Below are positions 25,634-33,872 of a stretch of 44,676 nucleotides of DNA, one piece after another. The notes beneath the pieces are model-generated. The model saw nothing but the letters and a program-made list of their open reading frames with translations, did no database searches and was not told where the DNA came from. Source of the DNA: an uncultured Lachnospiraceae bacterium (GTDB lineage Bacteria > Bacillota > Clostridia > Lachnospirales > Lachnospiraceae). Numbering within the stretch: position 1 is the stretch's first letter; every line of letters begins with the position of its first letter. The stretch covers positions 1 through 44,676 of the forward strand of contig ONIO01000010.1 of the NCBI GenBank assembly GCA_900317915.1, read 5' to 3'. The translations under genes were made by a program, and so were the position numbers.

Positions 25634-26899
25634 TTACTTAATCTTTACTTTCTGCTCACATTCTTCCTGAGCTTCATCCAGAGCTTCCTTTACTGTCTTT
25701 GATCCAGAAGCAGCTGCTTTTAATTTTTCATCGAGGATATCACTCATCATCGAATAATCTTCGATTACAGGTGGGATAACCAGATAATCCAAACTGTCAA
25801 ATACAGCCTTTCTGTTTTCAGGATTCTTCTGCTCTAAATATGATTTCAGAGCATCTTCATTCTTAATAGCTGGAAGATCCCATCCATCTTTAAGTCTAAT
25901 TTCTGCAGATTTATCACTTGTTGTTAACCATGTAATCCACTTTGTTGCAGCTTCCTGATTCTTGCTCTTAGGATTAATTACGCAAGCATTTGAAAAGAAG
26001 TGTGTAGCCTTCTTCTTAGCACCTGGCTCCACTACAATATCCCAATTAAATTTGCAATTCTCTGCAAATGTCTGGAAAGCCCAGATTCCTGTAGGAATCA
26101 TTCCGAGTCTTCCGCTCATAAAGAGATCCCAGTCTTTCATTCCACCCATCTGTGCTTCAGTAGGCTGCACATTGGATTTCTGAACTCTGTCTACGAGCTG
26201 CTGAGCAGCCTCAAGATTTTCCTTAGAATTAATAGTAAACTTTGTCTTATCCTTGTTAAGGAGAGAGCCACCATGCTGTGCTGCTACCTTAAAGAACTCA
26301 TTGTAAGTAATAGGCTGGTAAATACCATAAATATTATCGCCCAGCTTTCTAATCGCCTCAGCCGCTTTCTGGACATCATCCTGAGTCCAATTCTCATTTG
26401 GATACTCTACCTTTGCCTGATCAAACAAATCCTTATTGTAAATAAGAACTACATTTGAAAAGCTTTCTGGAAGACCATACTGTTTTCCGTTAACCTTAAA
26501 CGCATCTCTCGCTGTATCATTCAAAGCGCTTAAATCTGAGCCCTTAATTTCCGCGAGCTGATTCTTGTTAGCATATTCAGCGAAGTTCTCGATATTCAAC
26601 TCATAGCAATCTGGAGCCTTTCCGCCTGCTACTCTAGTCTGCATCTGTGTAAAGTAATCATCATATGCAATTGTCTCGATCTTTACTTTAATGTTTGGGT
26701 TCTCCTTATGAAAAGCCTCATACATCTTTTCCAGAGTCTTCTCATGACCACCTGACGCGTTAAAGTTGCAATAAGTAATAGTAACCTCATCTCCATTACC
26801 TGAATTACTTGATGCTCCAGCACTACCGCATCCAGCTAAAACTGTGGATGCGCACAGAAGCAAACTTGCTACAGAAGCTAATTTACCCTTTTTCATCAT
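25634..26899 (-). CDS. Sugar-binding lipoprotein of operon 2 (solute-binding family 1)
   Basis: 421 residues. The signal peptide ends in a clear lipobox LAGC near residues 21-24, so the mature protein is lipid-anchored. The family 1 binding fold is seen from VTITYCNFNASGGHEKTLEK, with YDDYFTQMQTRVAGGKAPDC, FSNVVLIYNKDLF and the GRLGMIPTGIWAFQTF segment typical of multiple-sugar (MsmE/UgpB-type) binders. AGGAGAGGAAG precedes two adjacent ATG codons. It probably supplies an alpha-gluco-oligosaccharide to the two permeases downstream; the exact ligand is unknown. Confidence 0.92.
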   Translation of the reverse strand: MMKKGKLASVASLLLCASTVLAGCGSAGASSNSGNGDEVTITYCNFNASGGHEKTLEKMYEAFHKENPNIKVKIETIAYDDYFTQMQTRVAGGKAPDCYELNIENFAEYANKNQLAEIKGSDLSALNDTARDAFKVNGKQYGLPESFSNVVLIYNKDLFDQAKVEYPNENWTQDDVQKAAEAIRKLGDNIYGIYQPITYNEFFKVAAQHGGSLLNKDKTKFTINSKENLEAAQQLVDRVQKSNVQPTEAQMGGMKDWDLFMSGRLGMIPTGIWAFQTFAENCKFNWDIVVEPGAKKKATHFFSNACVINPKSKNQEAATKWITWLTTSDKSAEIRLKDGWDLPAIKNEDALKSYLEQKNPENRKAVFDSLDYLVIPPVIEDYSMMSDILDEKLKAAASGSKTVKEALDEAQEECEQKVKIK

Positions 26900-26997
26900 T
26901 TACTTCCTCTCCTAATAATAATAATTTGTTATAAAAAACAACCTTCAATGACTAACCGCTGCCTTTCCTCCTTCCTCGCGATTAGTTAACCTACAGC

Positions 26998-28017
26998 CTA
27001 AACTAAAGCTTTCACCGAACCCCTTTCTACCAGTTCAAGCGGAAGAACCTCTTCCTGTTTAGGTAAATCTGTTTTTTCAATATGTTCTAGCAACAATTCA
27101 ACAGCCTTTTTGCCCTTTAACGAAATATGCTGATGAACTGTTGTAAGAGGCGGTGTCAAATATTTAGAAATCTCTAAATCATCAAATCCAACAATCGAAA
27201 TATCATCCGGAACTTTAACTCCACGTCTATATAATTCGCTCATAACGCCAATAGCCAAAATATCGGCAGCGCAAACGATCGATGTCACCGTAAGGTTTGA
27301 ATCCACTAATTTGTCTGCCATCTTAATTCCGCTGTCATAATCAATTTGTCCTTCAAAGACATACTTGTTATTAAACTCAACGCCAAATTCATCTAAGGCA
27401 TTCTTATAACCCTGAAGCCTTTTTTTCATAACACCATTGTCTTTAATTTGACCTACAAAAAAAGCTATATCTCTATGACCATTCTTTAATAAGTGCCTCG
27501 TTGCCAGGTAACTTCCATACGCATCATCAATCCTGATTGAATGGTAATAAAAATCATTACAATAACTATCAATCAAAACTATTGGAATATCTGTCTTCTT
27601 TAATTCCTTGTAAAATTCATCTGGATACATTCCTATAACGATAATTCCATCCAGATTTCTCTGTTTTGCAAGTTTCATATAGCTTTCATTTGTATCGGTT
27701 GCAGAAATAATGACATGATATCCTTTCTGCCTTGCGTAATACTCAATACTCCCCAACACTTCACTATAAAAACCATTCTGGAACATGAGTTTATCGCCAT
27801 TTTCTGTCTGAGGAACCACGACGCCTATCAGTCTGGAACTATTACTATTTAAACCTTGGGCATTTATATTTGGCACATAGTTTAATTCTTCCATAGCTTC
27901 ATAGACTTTCTGCTTCGTTGCATCAGAAATGCTCTTCTTACCATTTAGCACATACGAAACAGTAGCTATTGACACCCCAGCCCTATTAGCAACATCTTTT
28001 ATAGTTGATTTTGTCAT
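26998..28017 (-). CDS. LacI-family transcriptional regulator of operon 2
   Basis: 339 residues: LacI helix-turn-helix (TIKDVANRAGVSIATVSYVL at about 4-23), hinge near 50-60 (INAQGLNSNSSR), then the sugar-sensing domain with GVVVPQTENGDKL, DGIIVIGMYPDEF, RRGVKVPDDISIVGFDDLEI and the end PLELVERGS. GGAG lies before ATG 28017. Its promoter overlaps an AAACGTTT operator, implying self-repression, and it is the first gene of operon 2. It probably also controls the divergent glycosidase/GH65 pair. Confidence 0.9.
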   Translation of the reverse strand: MTKSTIKDVANRAGVSIATVSYVLNGKKSISDATKQKVYEAMEELNYVPNINAQGLNSNSSRLIGVVVPQTENGDKLMFQNGFYSEVLGSIEYYARQKGYHVIISATDTNESYMKLAKQRNLDGIIVIGMYPDEFYKELKKTDIPIVLIDSYCNDFYYHSIRIDDAYGSYLATRHLLKNGHRDIAFFVGQIKDNGVMKKRLQGYKNALDEFGVEFNNKYVFEGQIDYDSGIKMADKLVDSNLTVTSIVCAADILAIGVMSELYRRGVKVPDDISIVGFDDLEISKYLTPPLTTVHQHISLKGKKAVELLLEHIEKTDLPKQEEVLPLELVERGSVKALV

Positions 28018-28038
28018 TTTGTCTCCTCAATTCATTAT

Positions 28039-28054
28039 GGTTAAACGTTTAATC
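28039..28054. promoter_or_regulatory. LacI-type operator at the operon 2 promoter
   Basis: GGTTAAACGTTTAATC is nearly a perfect palindrome. It lies just downstream of the -10 (28057-28062), about where transcription of the LacI gene should start, the classic position for repression. Confidence 0.82.
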
Positions 28055-28056
28055 AA

Positions 28057-28085
28057 AATTTAACGCTATTTCAAATCATTGTCAA
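28057..28085 (-). promoter_or_regulatory. Promoter of operon 2 (LacI gene onward)
   Basis: On the minus strand a consensus -35 TTGACA (28080-28085), a 17-base spacer and -10 TAAATT (28057-28062). Confidence 0.8.
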
Positions 28086-28116
28086 CACTTTTTAGTCATA
28101 TTTCTATTCAACGTAC

Positions 28117-28145
28117 TTGATTTGCATCATTTTATTGTGTATATT
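28117..28145 (+). promoter_or_regulatory. Promoter of the glycosidase-like/GH65 unit
   Basis: -35 TTGATT (28117-28122), a 17-base spacer and -10 TATATT (28140-28145). The operator at 28180-28196 lies 28 bases or so after the expected start, so repression by roadblock is likely. Confidence 0.72.
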
Positions 28146-28179
28146 TATCCTAAACACTAATATTTTTATTTATAACTCG

Positions 28180-28196
28180 AGTTAACCGTTTAACCA
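28180..28196. promoter_or_regulatory. LacI-type operator in the leader of the glycosidase-like gene
   Basis: The palindrome AGTTAACCGTTTAACCA has the half-sites GTTAAc and GTTTAAC of the operator at 28039-28054 with one central change. It sits between promoter and ribosome site, 25 bases before the ATG at 28222. Confidence 0.78.
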
Positions 28197-28221
28197 TTTT
28201 TTATATAAAGGAGAAATAGAA

Positions 28222-30051
28222 ATGTCTATCAAATATGTACCAACTGGAAATGAATACATTTCTCTCCCCGAGTTAAATCAGGAGACAGGCGAAATACACA
28301 GTATCAGTTTCTTATCAATGAAGCGAAAAGGAATGTTACTAATTACAGGGCTTGAAGACCAGCCTTTTATAAAGCCATTCATCACCGGGGATGCTTCAAA
28401 TCTAACATTTACGGATTACTCTCTCGAAAAATATTGGATTCCTACCTTAAACGGATCTTTTGAAAACGGTGTTTTTAATATGACTGTTTTAACACCTCTC
28501 GAGGAAAAAGGATTTATCTTACGTTTTAAGCTCAAAGCTCATTCTGACTTAAACATTTCAACAGGACTCGATATTACGTTCGGAAATATCATTAATTGCA
28601 TTAACGAAAGTAAACCTCTACGGGGAAAATCTTTCTGTTATAAGAGTCCATGGAACGACAATCTTATATTTGATTTCGACTGCGGCGGGCCAGAGTTCTC
28701 ATTTGCTCCAATGACAAACTTTCCTTGCTCTACAAGCTTTACAGAGTCAACTATCTCTATCACTGATTCCAGAACCGGAATAACAGATAGTAAAAATATT
28801 ATAAAAGCCAGACTTTCCACCAATCTCAAATTACGAGCAGATGAAGAACAGGAACTTGTATTTTACTTCGGACTTGGATACGAAGAAGTTTCTGCGGCAA
28901 CTTCCGCAAAGGAGATGCTCAGACAGTCCTATCAAATAGAGCTCGACAGGACTGCGAGCTGGCTGTCAAACAGAATAATAGAAATGAAGAGCCCTAAACT
29001 ATCCAGAATATTCAATCAGAACCTGTTCTTCTGTATCTTCTACTCAACCGGTTTAACTTTCGACACTGAAGAGCGCGTTCTCACGACCAGCCGATCACCT
29101 CGATATTACGTAAGCGCTGCTTACTGGGACAGAGATTCCATGCTTTGGTCTTTCCCGGCGATACTAGATGTCGACCCGGTCCTCGCACGCGAAGCATTGA
29201 CACACGTATTCAGAAGGCAGTCTCAAAACATCGGAACACACTCTCGATATATCGACGGTTCGATACTCGAGCCCGGATTTGAATTAGACGAACTAGTTGC
29301 TCCGGTAATAGCACTGTATAATTACACGAAAAAAACAAACGATCAGGACTTTCTCCAGAAGTCCTTTGTCAAAGACTCGATAGATTTAATTATTAGAAAG
29401 CTCGGATCGAGAAGAGATTATAAAACACGACTTTATAGTACTTTTCTACAGCCAACTGATGACGAAATAAACTATCCATATCTCTGTTACGATAACGTTC
29501 TGGTATGGAAAGCACTCAACTGCCTAAGTGAGCTTTATCCAGAGAAAGCATCTACTCTTTCATCAGAAGCCATGCTTCTCAAAGAAAGCATACTTAAGAA
29601 TTTTACTTTTACAGATAAGGACGGAAACAGTTATTTCGGTTGGTCTATCGATTTAAAAGGGAACCACGATATATACGACGAACCACCTGGAAGTTTACAG
29701 CTTTTAAATTATTACGGTTTTTGCGAATCTGATGACCAGACATGGTTAAACACAGTCAAGATGATTCGCTCAAAAGACTATAAGTACAGCTTTTTCAATT
29801 CTCCGATTGCTGAAATCGGATGTCCTCACGCACCTTATCCGTGGGTACTTAGTCTATGCAACAGCTTACTCTGCGGTTATGCCGACAAAGCACTCAAAGA
29901 ATTAGAATTGCTCGAAATGGACAATGGGATTGCATGCGAAAGCATAGACCCAAATGATGGACACTCCATGACCGGAGATGCATTCGCAACCTGCGCCGGA
30001 TTCCTATGCCATAGCATATTAGTTTCACAGAAAGGGGATACTACTCGATGA
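28222..30051 (+). CDS. Six-hairpin glycosidase-like protein of unassigned family
   Basis: 609 residues, no signal peptide. The N-terminal 240 residues look like a beta-sandwich; from about 255 an (alpha/alpha)6-barrel-like region follows, with YYVSAAYWDRDSMLWSFPAI (about 294-313), SRYIDGSILEPGFELDELVA (about 340-359) and near the C-terminus SIDPNDGHSMTGDAFATCAG. Conserved-looking acidic residues in WDRDS, FELDEL and DPNDGH are the candidates for catalysis. The plan resembles clan GH-L enzymes (GH15, GH65, GH125), but I cannot place it in one of them. GGAG precedes ATG 28222. Its TGA overlaps the GH65 ATG (ATGA), a strong hint that the two act on the same sugar. Confidence 0.75.
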   Translation: MSIKYVPTGNEYISLPELNQETGEIHSISFLSMKRKGMLLITGLEDQPFIKPFITGDASNLTFTDYSLEKYWIPTLNGSFENGVFNMTVLTPLEEKGFILRFKLKAHSDLNISTGLDITFGNIINCINESKPLRGKSFCYKSPWNDNLIFDFDCGGPEFSFAPMTNFPCSTSFTESTISITDSRTGITDSKNIIKARLSTNLKLRADEEQELVFYFGLGYEEVSAATSAKEMLRQSYQIELDRTASWLSNRIIEMKSPKLSRIFNQNLFFCIFYSTGLTFDTEERVLTTSRSPRYYVSAAYWDRDSMLWSFPAILDVDPVLAREALTHVFRRQSQNIGTHSRYIDGSILEPGFELDELVAPVIALYNYTKKTNDQDFLQKSFVKDSIDLIIRKLGSRRDYKTRLYSTFLQPTDDEINYPYLCYDNVLVWKALNCLSELYPEKASTLSSEAMLLKESILKNFTFTDKDGNSYFGWSIDLKGNHDIYDEPPGSLQLLNYYGFCESDDQTWLNTVKMIRSKDYKYSFFNSPIAEIGCPHAPYPWVLSLCNSLLCGYADKALKELELLEMDNGIACESIDPNDGHSMTGDAFATCAGFLCHSILVSQKGDTTR

Positions 30052-32081
30052 GAAAAGACTTGATATTAGAGCCTTGGCATATAAAAATGCGCTCTAATGA
30101 CTGGGTTGATGATTACGCAGAGACTATTTTTTTCCTCGGAAATGGGCGCATAGGATGTCGAGGGTATATCCCTTTTGAACCCGAAAACAGGCCCATTCAG
30201 CAAGGGCTATTCCTTGCCGGGACATTTGGTGAAATCAAGCCCAGAATCACTGATTTCGTCAATTTGCCAACGCCTGTATTCGATCGAATTCTGATAAACA
30301 ATAAACCTGGACGCCTAACCAGCGAAATCGTAAGAGACCTAGATCTCGAACACTCTATCCTTACATTCGAATTCACCTTAAATGATACTATTCAGATTAA
30401 GGCTGAAAGATTTTTTTCTTCTGATGACGTTAGGTTTATGATTCAACGCTTTACCATTAAAGCTCCATCAAATGTATCTATCACTATCGATACCGGAATA
30501 AATGAAGAATCATGTAACTGTCCTGTTCCTGATGATCAGGTAAAAGAAAACACCGAAACGATTAATTTGTCAAAGAGGATTTCTCTCACTCATCATAATG
30601 ATAGCTTAATAGCTAAATACCTCATCACCGGAACCCATCTGAAGATAACAGAACAGTTGACAATACATACTAACGACTTTGAAATAAAACACACCAATGA
30701 AGCTCTCATGCATTTGGACGCAATCATGAATCCTGCTGCATCGAATGATATCACTACATACTCTTACGAGAAATTTACACAGATAAACTCCAGTCGTGAT
30801 ATCAACCTTTCCGATAGTACACCTGATGTAATATCATTCCAGAATTTTTATAATAAACATTTAGATTTTTGGAAAGAAAAATGGGATATTTGTGATATTG
30901 ATTCTAACATAATCGTAAAGGAATTTGAAAACAGTGCAAAAACCATTACCGCTTTAAGATATAACATCTTTCAGCTAATCAACAACTGCAGTCGTCTGGA
31001 TCCGACTGTTAGCATCGGTGCTAGAGGACTAACCCACACTAGATACAAAGGTTGCTATTTCTGGGATACCGACATCTTCATGCTTCCTTTTTACCTGGCG
31101 ACAGATAAAGAGGCAGCAAAGAATCTTTGTATGTATCGAATCAACAATCTCGATGCCGCTAGAGACTATGCAAAAAAATTGAACCTGTCAGGTGCCAGAT
31201 TCCCTTGGATGACATCATTCGACGGCTCAGAACAATGTGAGACATGGGATATCGGTTGTAGTGAAATTCACATAACCGCTGACGTAGTTTACGCGATAAA
31301 TAACTACATTCAGAAATATAACGACCAGGATTTCTATATCAATCACGCTACCGAACTCTATATAGAAACTGCCCGATATTGGTTAAGCCGTTATACATAC
31401 GACTCAACTGGCAACACCGCAAACCTGTTATTCTGTAAGGGACCTGATGAGTATTGCGGAATCACAACAAACAACCTTTTTACAAATGTCATGGTTCAGC
31501 ACAACCTAAGACTTGCTATTAAAGCCGCTTCAGATTTAAAACAGGACAACACAAAAACATATAACAGACTCGGCATATCAGATTCTGAAATCAAAGCTTG
31601 GTCTAGATTAGAGAAGGACATCCCTTGGCCAAGAGATCCCGAATCAGGGCACTTAACTACAGATGATACATTTCATCTGCTTGAAAAGGTAGATATCTCA
31701 AAACTAAAACCAGACGATAGCGCCAGCTATCACACCACATGCTTCGATAGATTACAGAGATATAAAGTGGTAAAGCAGGCCGATGTAATCCTATTAATGA
31801 CCAGACTGCCAGAACTATTTTCAAAAAAAGAACGACTAACTGCCTGGAATGATTTCGAGCCATTATGCCTTCACGATTCTACTCTTAGCTTTGCATCCCA
31901 TGCGTTATTTGCAGTTCAAAATGGAATAACCGACAAAGCTATGTATTACTTCAGCAAGGCATTATTCCTGGATATCTACGATGTTATGAACAACACCGGA
32001 AAAGAAGGGCTTCACATGGCTGGCATGGGCGAAATATGGAATGCAGCCTACTTTATGGGATTACTCAAATTAAAGCCATAA
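30048..32081 (+). CDS. GH65 glycoside phosphorylase (maltose/kojibiose/nigerose/trehalose phosphorylase type), short C-terminus
   Basis: 677 residues, against about 750 for most relatives. Family motifs are present: LGNGRIGCRGY near 30-40, ARGLTHTRYKGCYFWDTDIF (325-344), the general acid in GPDEY (E468), VVKQADV (574-580) and the phosphate-binding HDSTLS (609-614). Inverting GH65 phosphorylases split an alpha-linked disaccharide with phosphate into beta-glucose-1-phosphate and glucose, which fits pgmB on the neighbouring operon. The last motif (GLHMAGMGEIWNAAYF) departs from the usual GxHxAxxGGTWQ, and the protein stops 8 residues later, lacking the C-terminal beta domain. An IS3 relic starts 42 bases downstream. 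Linkage specificity is not readable from sequence. Confidence 0.88.
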   Translation: MRKDLILEPWHIKMRSNDWVDDYAETIFFLGNGRIGCRGYIPFEPENRPIQQGLFLAGTFGEIKPRITDFVNLPTPVFDRILINNKPGRLTSEIVRDLDLEHSILTFEFTLNDTIQIKAERFFSSDDVRFMIQRFTIKAPSNVSITIDTGINEESCNCPVPDDQVKENTETINLSKRISLTHHNDSLIAKYLITGTHLKITEQLTIHTNDFEIKHTNEALMHLDAIMNPAASNDITTYSYEKFTQINSSRDINLSDSTPDVISFQNFYNKHLDFWKEKWDICDIDSNIIVKEFENSAKTITALRYNIFQLINNCSRLDPTVSIGARGLTHTRYKGCYFWDTDIFMLPFYLATDKEAAKNLCMYRINNLDAARDYAKKLNLSGARFPWMTSFDGSEQCETWDIGCSEIHITADVVYAINNYIQKYNDQDFYINHATELYIETARYWLSRYTYDSTGNTANLLFCKGPDEYCGITTNNLFTNVMVQHNLRLAIKAASDLKQDNTKTYNRLGISDSEIKAWSRLEKDIPWPRDPESGHLTTDDTFHLLEKVDISKLKPDDSASYHTTCFDRLQRYKVVKQADVILLMTRLPELFSKKERLTAWNDFEPLCLHDSTLSFASHALFAVQNGITDKAMYYFSKALFLDIYDVMNNTGKEGLHMAGMGEIWNAAYFMGLLKLKP

Positions 32082-32122
32082 CACATACTAAACATAAATG
32101 CTCCCTTTAACAAACATAGTAG

Positions 32123-32463
32123 TGATATGTACCCAGAATCCTGGACACATATTATGAACTAGGTTAAACACATGGATGCTATCCTGTATTGTACAGGTGG
32201 CATCCATTTTGTTTTTCCTGAACTCTTTTGTTATTGTAGTAATCTATATATTCTTCAACCGCTTTTGAAAAGTCTTCAAAAGAAGTCTTGTCCACCTTCT
32301 AATTTGGCGTTGAAGTTCTCTTTTGGTGATACCATCAGGAATACCTGGCAGAATTCCTTATCGATACATTTCCACACATTTTCTTTTGAATTCATAACTA
32401 TAACGCACAAAAATAACCCTCCTTACTGAACTTTACATTGTCCAGTAAAGAGGGTACATATCA
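32123..32463 (-). mobile_element. Internally deleted IS3-family (IS150-like) element, 341 bp
   Basis: The ends are inverted repeats of 25 bp with 20 matches: TGATATGTACCC...TGGACA at 32123-32147 and its complement at 32439-32463. On the minus strand the inside holds the first 45 or so codons of an OrfA joined to the last 40 or so of an OrfB. No clear 3-bp target duplication flanks it (TAG versus TTC), so flanking sequence may have been lost. It fills most of the 421-base gap between GH65 and hom; the rest is featureless apart from the GH65 3' end. Confidence 0.85.
32162..32408 (-). pseudogene. Transposase relic, OrfA start fused to OrfB end
   Basis: From GTG 32408, with GGAGGG upstream, the minus strand reads MRYSYEFKRKCVEMYR, a typical IS3 OrfA opening, then an in-frame TAA and GILPGIPDGITKRELQRQI. 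After a frame change it reads EDFSKAVEEYIDYYNNKRVQ, a typical OrfB ending. A missing A in a poly-A tract shifts the final KTKWMPPVQYRIASM out of frame. The internal deletion, stop and frameshift show it is dead. Confidence 0.85.
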
Positions 32464-32502
32464 TTCAGCAGATCGAGGGAACACAGACTCTTTTCCTAAA
32501 AT

Positions 32503-33684
32503 TTATGCAAAACGAATAATTTTAAATACTTTTCCTAAAAGTTCTGTTTTTTCCTTCATTTCCTTTTCCGAAAGAAGGGATGTGACAAATCCAGTCTCAT
32601 TATCCACACCAGCTGGAATGATTTTTGCATCCGGGAAGATGTGTACCTTATTGGCACGAACGAAGTAGCGATTGGTCTGTTCACTTGGATCAGATAATTC
32701 TAGCTTCTCATCCTTCCAGTCTACGAAGATATGGCGCTTCTCATGCTTTGCCATAGCAACCACATCACCCACCACAGCACTTGCCGTTGGCAGCTTACCG
32801 GCTCCTGATCCATAGTACATGGAGTCCCCAAGCATATTGCCCTTTACAAATACAGCATTGAAGACACCATCCACTGGATATAATGGATGCTCGGATGGAA
32901 GAAGGTATGGAGCTACACGACAGCAATAGGTGTCCCCTGTTTTTACCATACGAGCTAAGAGCTTAATCTTACGTCCCATCTTACTTGCATAACGGATATC
33001 CTGGGAATCGATATGGGTGATTCCCTCTGTAGGGATATCCTGATAATCTACTGTCTGACCAGCTACGATAGAGGTTAGAATTGCAATCTTACGAGATGCA
33101 TCATAGCCCTCAATATCAGCGGTTGGATCCTTCTCTGCAAATCCCTTGGACTGAGCATCCTTTAGGACATCATCAAAGTCTGATCCATTCTCTGTCATCT
33201 CAGTCATCATATAATTGGTGGTACCATTTACGATACCAGTAATCTCTTCAACCACGTCTCCAGTCAAGCATGTCTGCAGGATACGAATAATTGGAATACC
33301 ACCACCTACCGATGCTTCGAACATGAAATTCACCTGGTTTTCTCTTGCCACCTTAATGAGTTCCGCACCCATATCAGCTACCAGTGCCTTATTGGAAGTC
33401 GTTACCGACTTTCCTGCCTCTAGATTGGCACGAACGAATTCATACGCTGGATGTACACCACCCATTGTCTCTACAACCAGTTTTACCTCTGGATCATTTA
33501 CAATGACATTTACATCATTTACGAGTTTTCCTGCCTCTGGATCTCCTGGGAATTCTCTTAAATCTAAGATGTATTTCACATCAATTGGCTCTCCTACTCG
33601 CTTCGCGATCACATCACGATTCACTCGTAGCACCTCTGCTACACCAGAGCCAATGGTTCCATAGCCCATGATTGCTGCTTTCAT
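32503..33684 (-). CDS. hom: Homoserine dehydrogenase (short form, no ACT domain)
   Basis: 393 residues. It reduces aspartate semialdehyde to homoserine for threonine and methionine synthesis. The Rossmann motif GYGTIGSGVAEVL is at 7-19, TSNKALVADMG near 97-107, and GIVNGTTNYMMTEM with DPTADIEGYDASRKIAIL cover the catalytic domain (Lys and Asp of the D-x-x-G-x-D-A-x-x-K pattern are present). The C-terminal ACT domain of longer homologues is absent; a separate ACT protein is encoded just upstream at 33873. It has its own promoter and a leader hairpin. Confidence 0.95.
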   Translation of the reverse strand: MKAAIMGYGTIGSGVAEVLRVNRDVIAKRVGEPIDVKYILDLREFPGDPEAGKLVNDVNVIVNDPEVKLVVETMGGVHPAYEFVRANLEAGKSVTTSNKALVADMGAELIKVARENQVNFMFEASVGGGIPIIRILQTCLTGDVVEEITGIVNGTTNYMMTEMTENGSDFDDVLKDAQSKGFAEKDPTADIEGYDASRKIAILTSIVAGQTVDYQDIPTEGITHIDSQDIRYASKMGRKIKLLARMVKTGDTYCCRVAPYLLPSEHPLYPVDGVFNAVFVKGNMLGDSMYYGSGAGKLPTASAVVGDVVAMAKHEKRHIFVDWKDEKLELSDPSEQTNRYFVRANKVHIFPDAKIIPAGVDNETGFVTSLLSEKEMKEKTELLGKVFKIIRFA

Positions 33685-33716
33685 CTTCTTTTTTCCTTTC
33701 CTTGTCCTTTTCCTGC

Positions 33717-33741
33717 GGACACTCGTCTTTTTGGAGTGTCC
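33717..33741 (-). promoter_or_regulatory. Hairpin in the hom leader
   Basis: GGACACTC and GAGTGTCC form a perfect 8-bp stem around a 9-base loop, close to the expected 5' end of the hom mRNA. There is no T-run directly after it and no T-box or known riboswitch pattern, so a 5' stabiliser or protein-binding site is more likely than a terminator. Confidence 0.6.
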
Positions 33742-33747
33742 TTCTTC

Positions 33748-33775
33748 ATTATAATGAACTCTACTAGAAATGCAA
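33748..33775 (-). promoter_or_regulatory. Promoter of hom
   Basis: On the minus strand -35 TTGCAT (33770-33775), a 16-base spacer and -10 TATAAT (33748-33753), immediately after the terminator of the preceding operon. Confidence 0.7.
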
Positions 33776-33801
33776 AACGCTTTTTACTTATAAAAGCTTA
33801 T

Positions 33802-33837
33802 AAAAAAAACCTAGGAAACGGTCTACATTTCCTAGGT
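33802..33837 (-). terminator. Terminator of the ftsE-ftsX-S41-prfB-ACT gene cluster
   Basis: On the minus strand ACCTAGGAAA and TTTCCTAGGT pair perfectly around a 9-base loop and run into a tract of T residues (33802-33809), 36 bases after the ACT gene stop. Confidence 0.92.
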
Positions 33838-33872
33838 CAAAAATACAGATAACTCTCCCGGATCATTCGAGA

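Noticed and set aside
32172-32429. 85-codon plus-strand frame between GH65 and hom
   Set aside because: It is the antisense shadow of the IS3 transposase relic.
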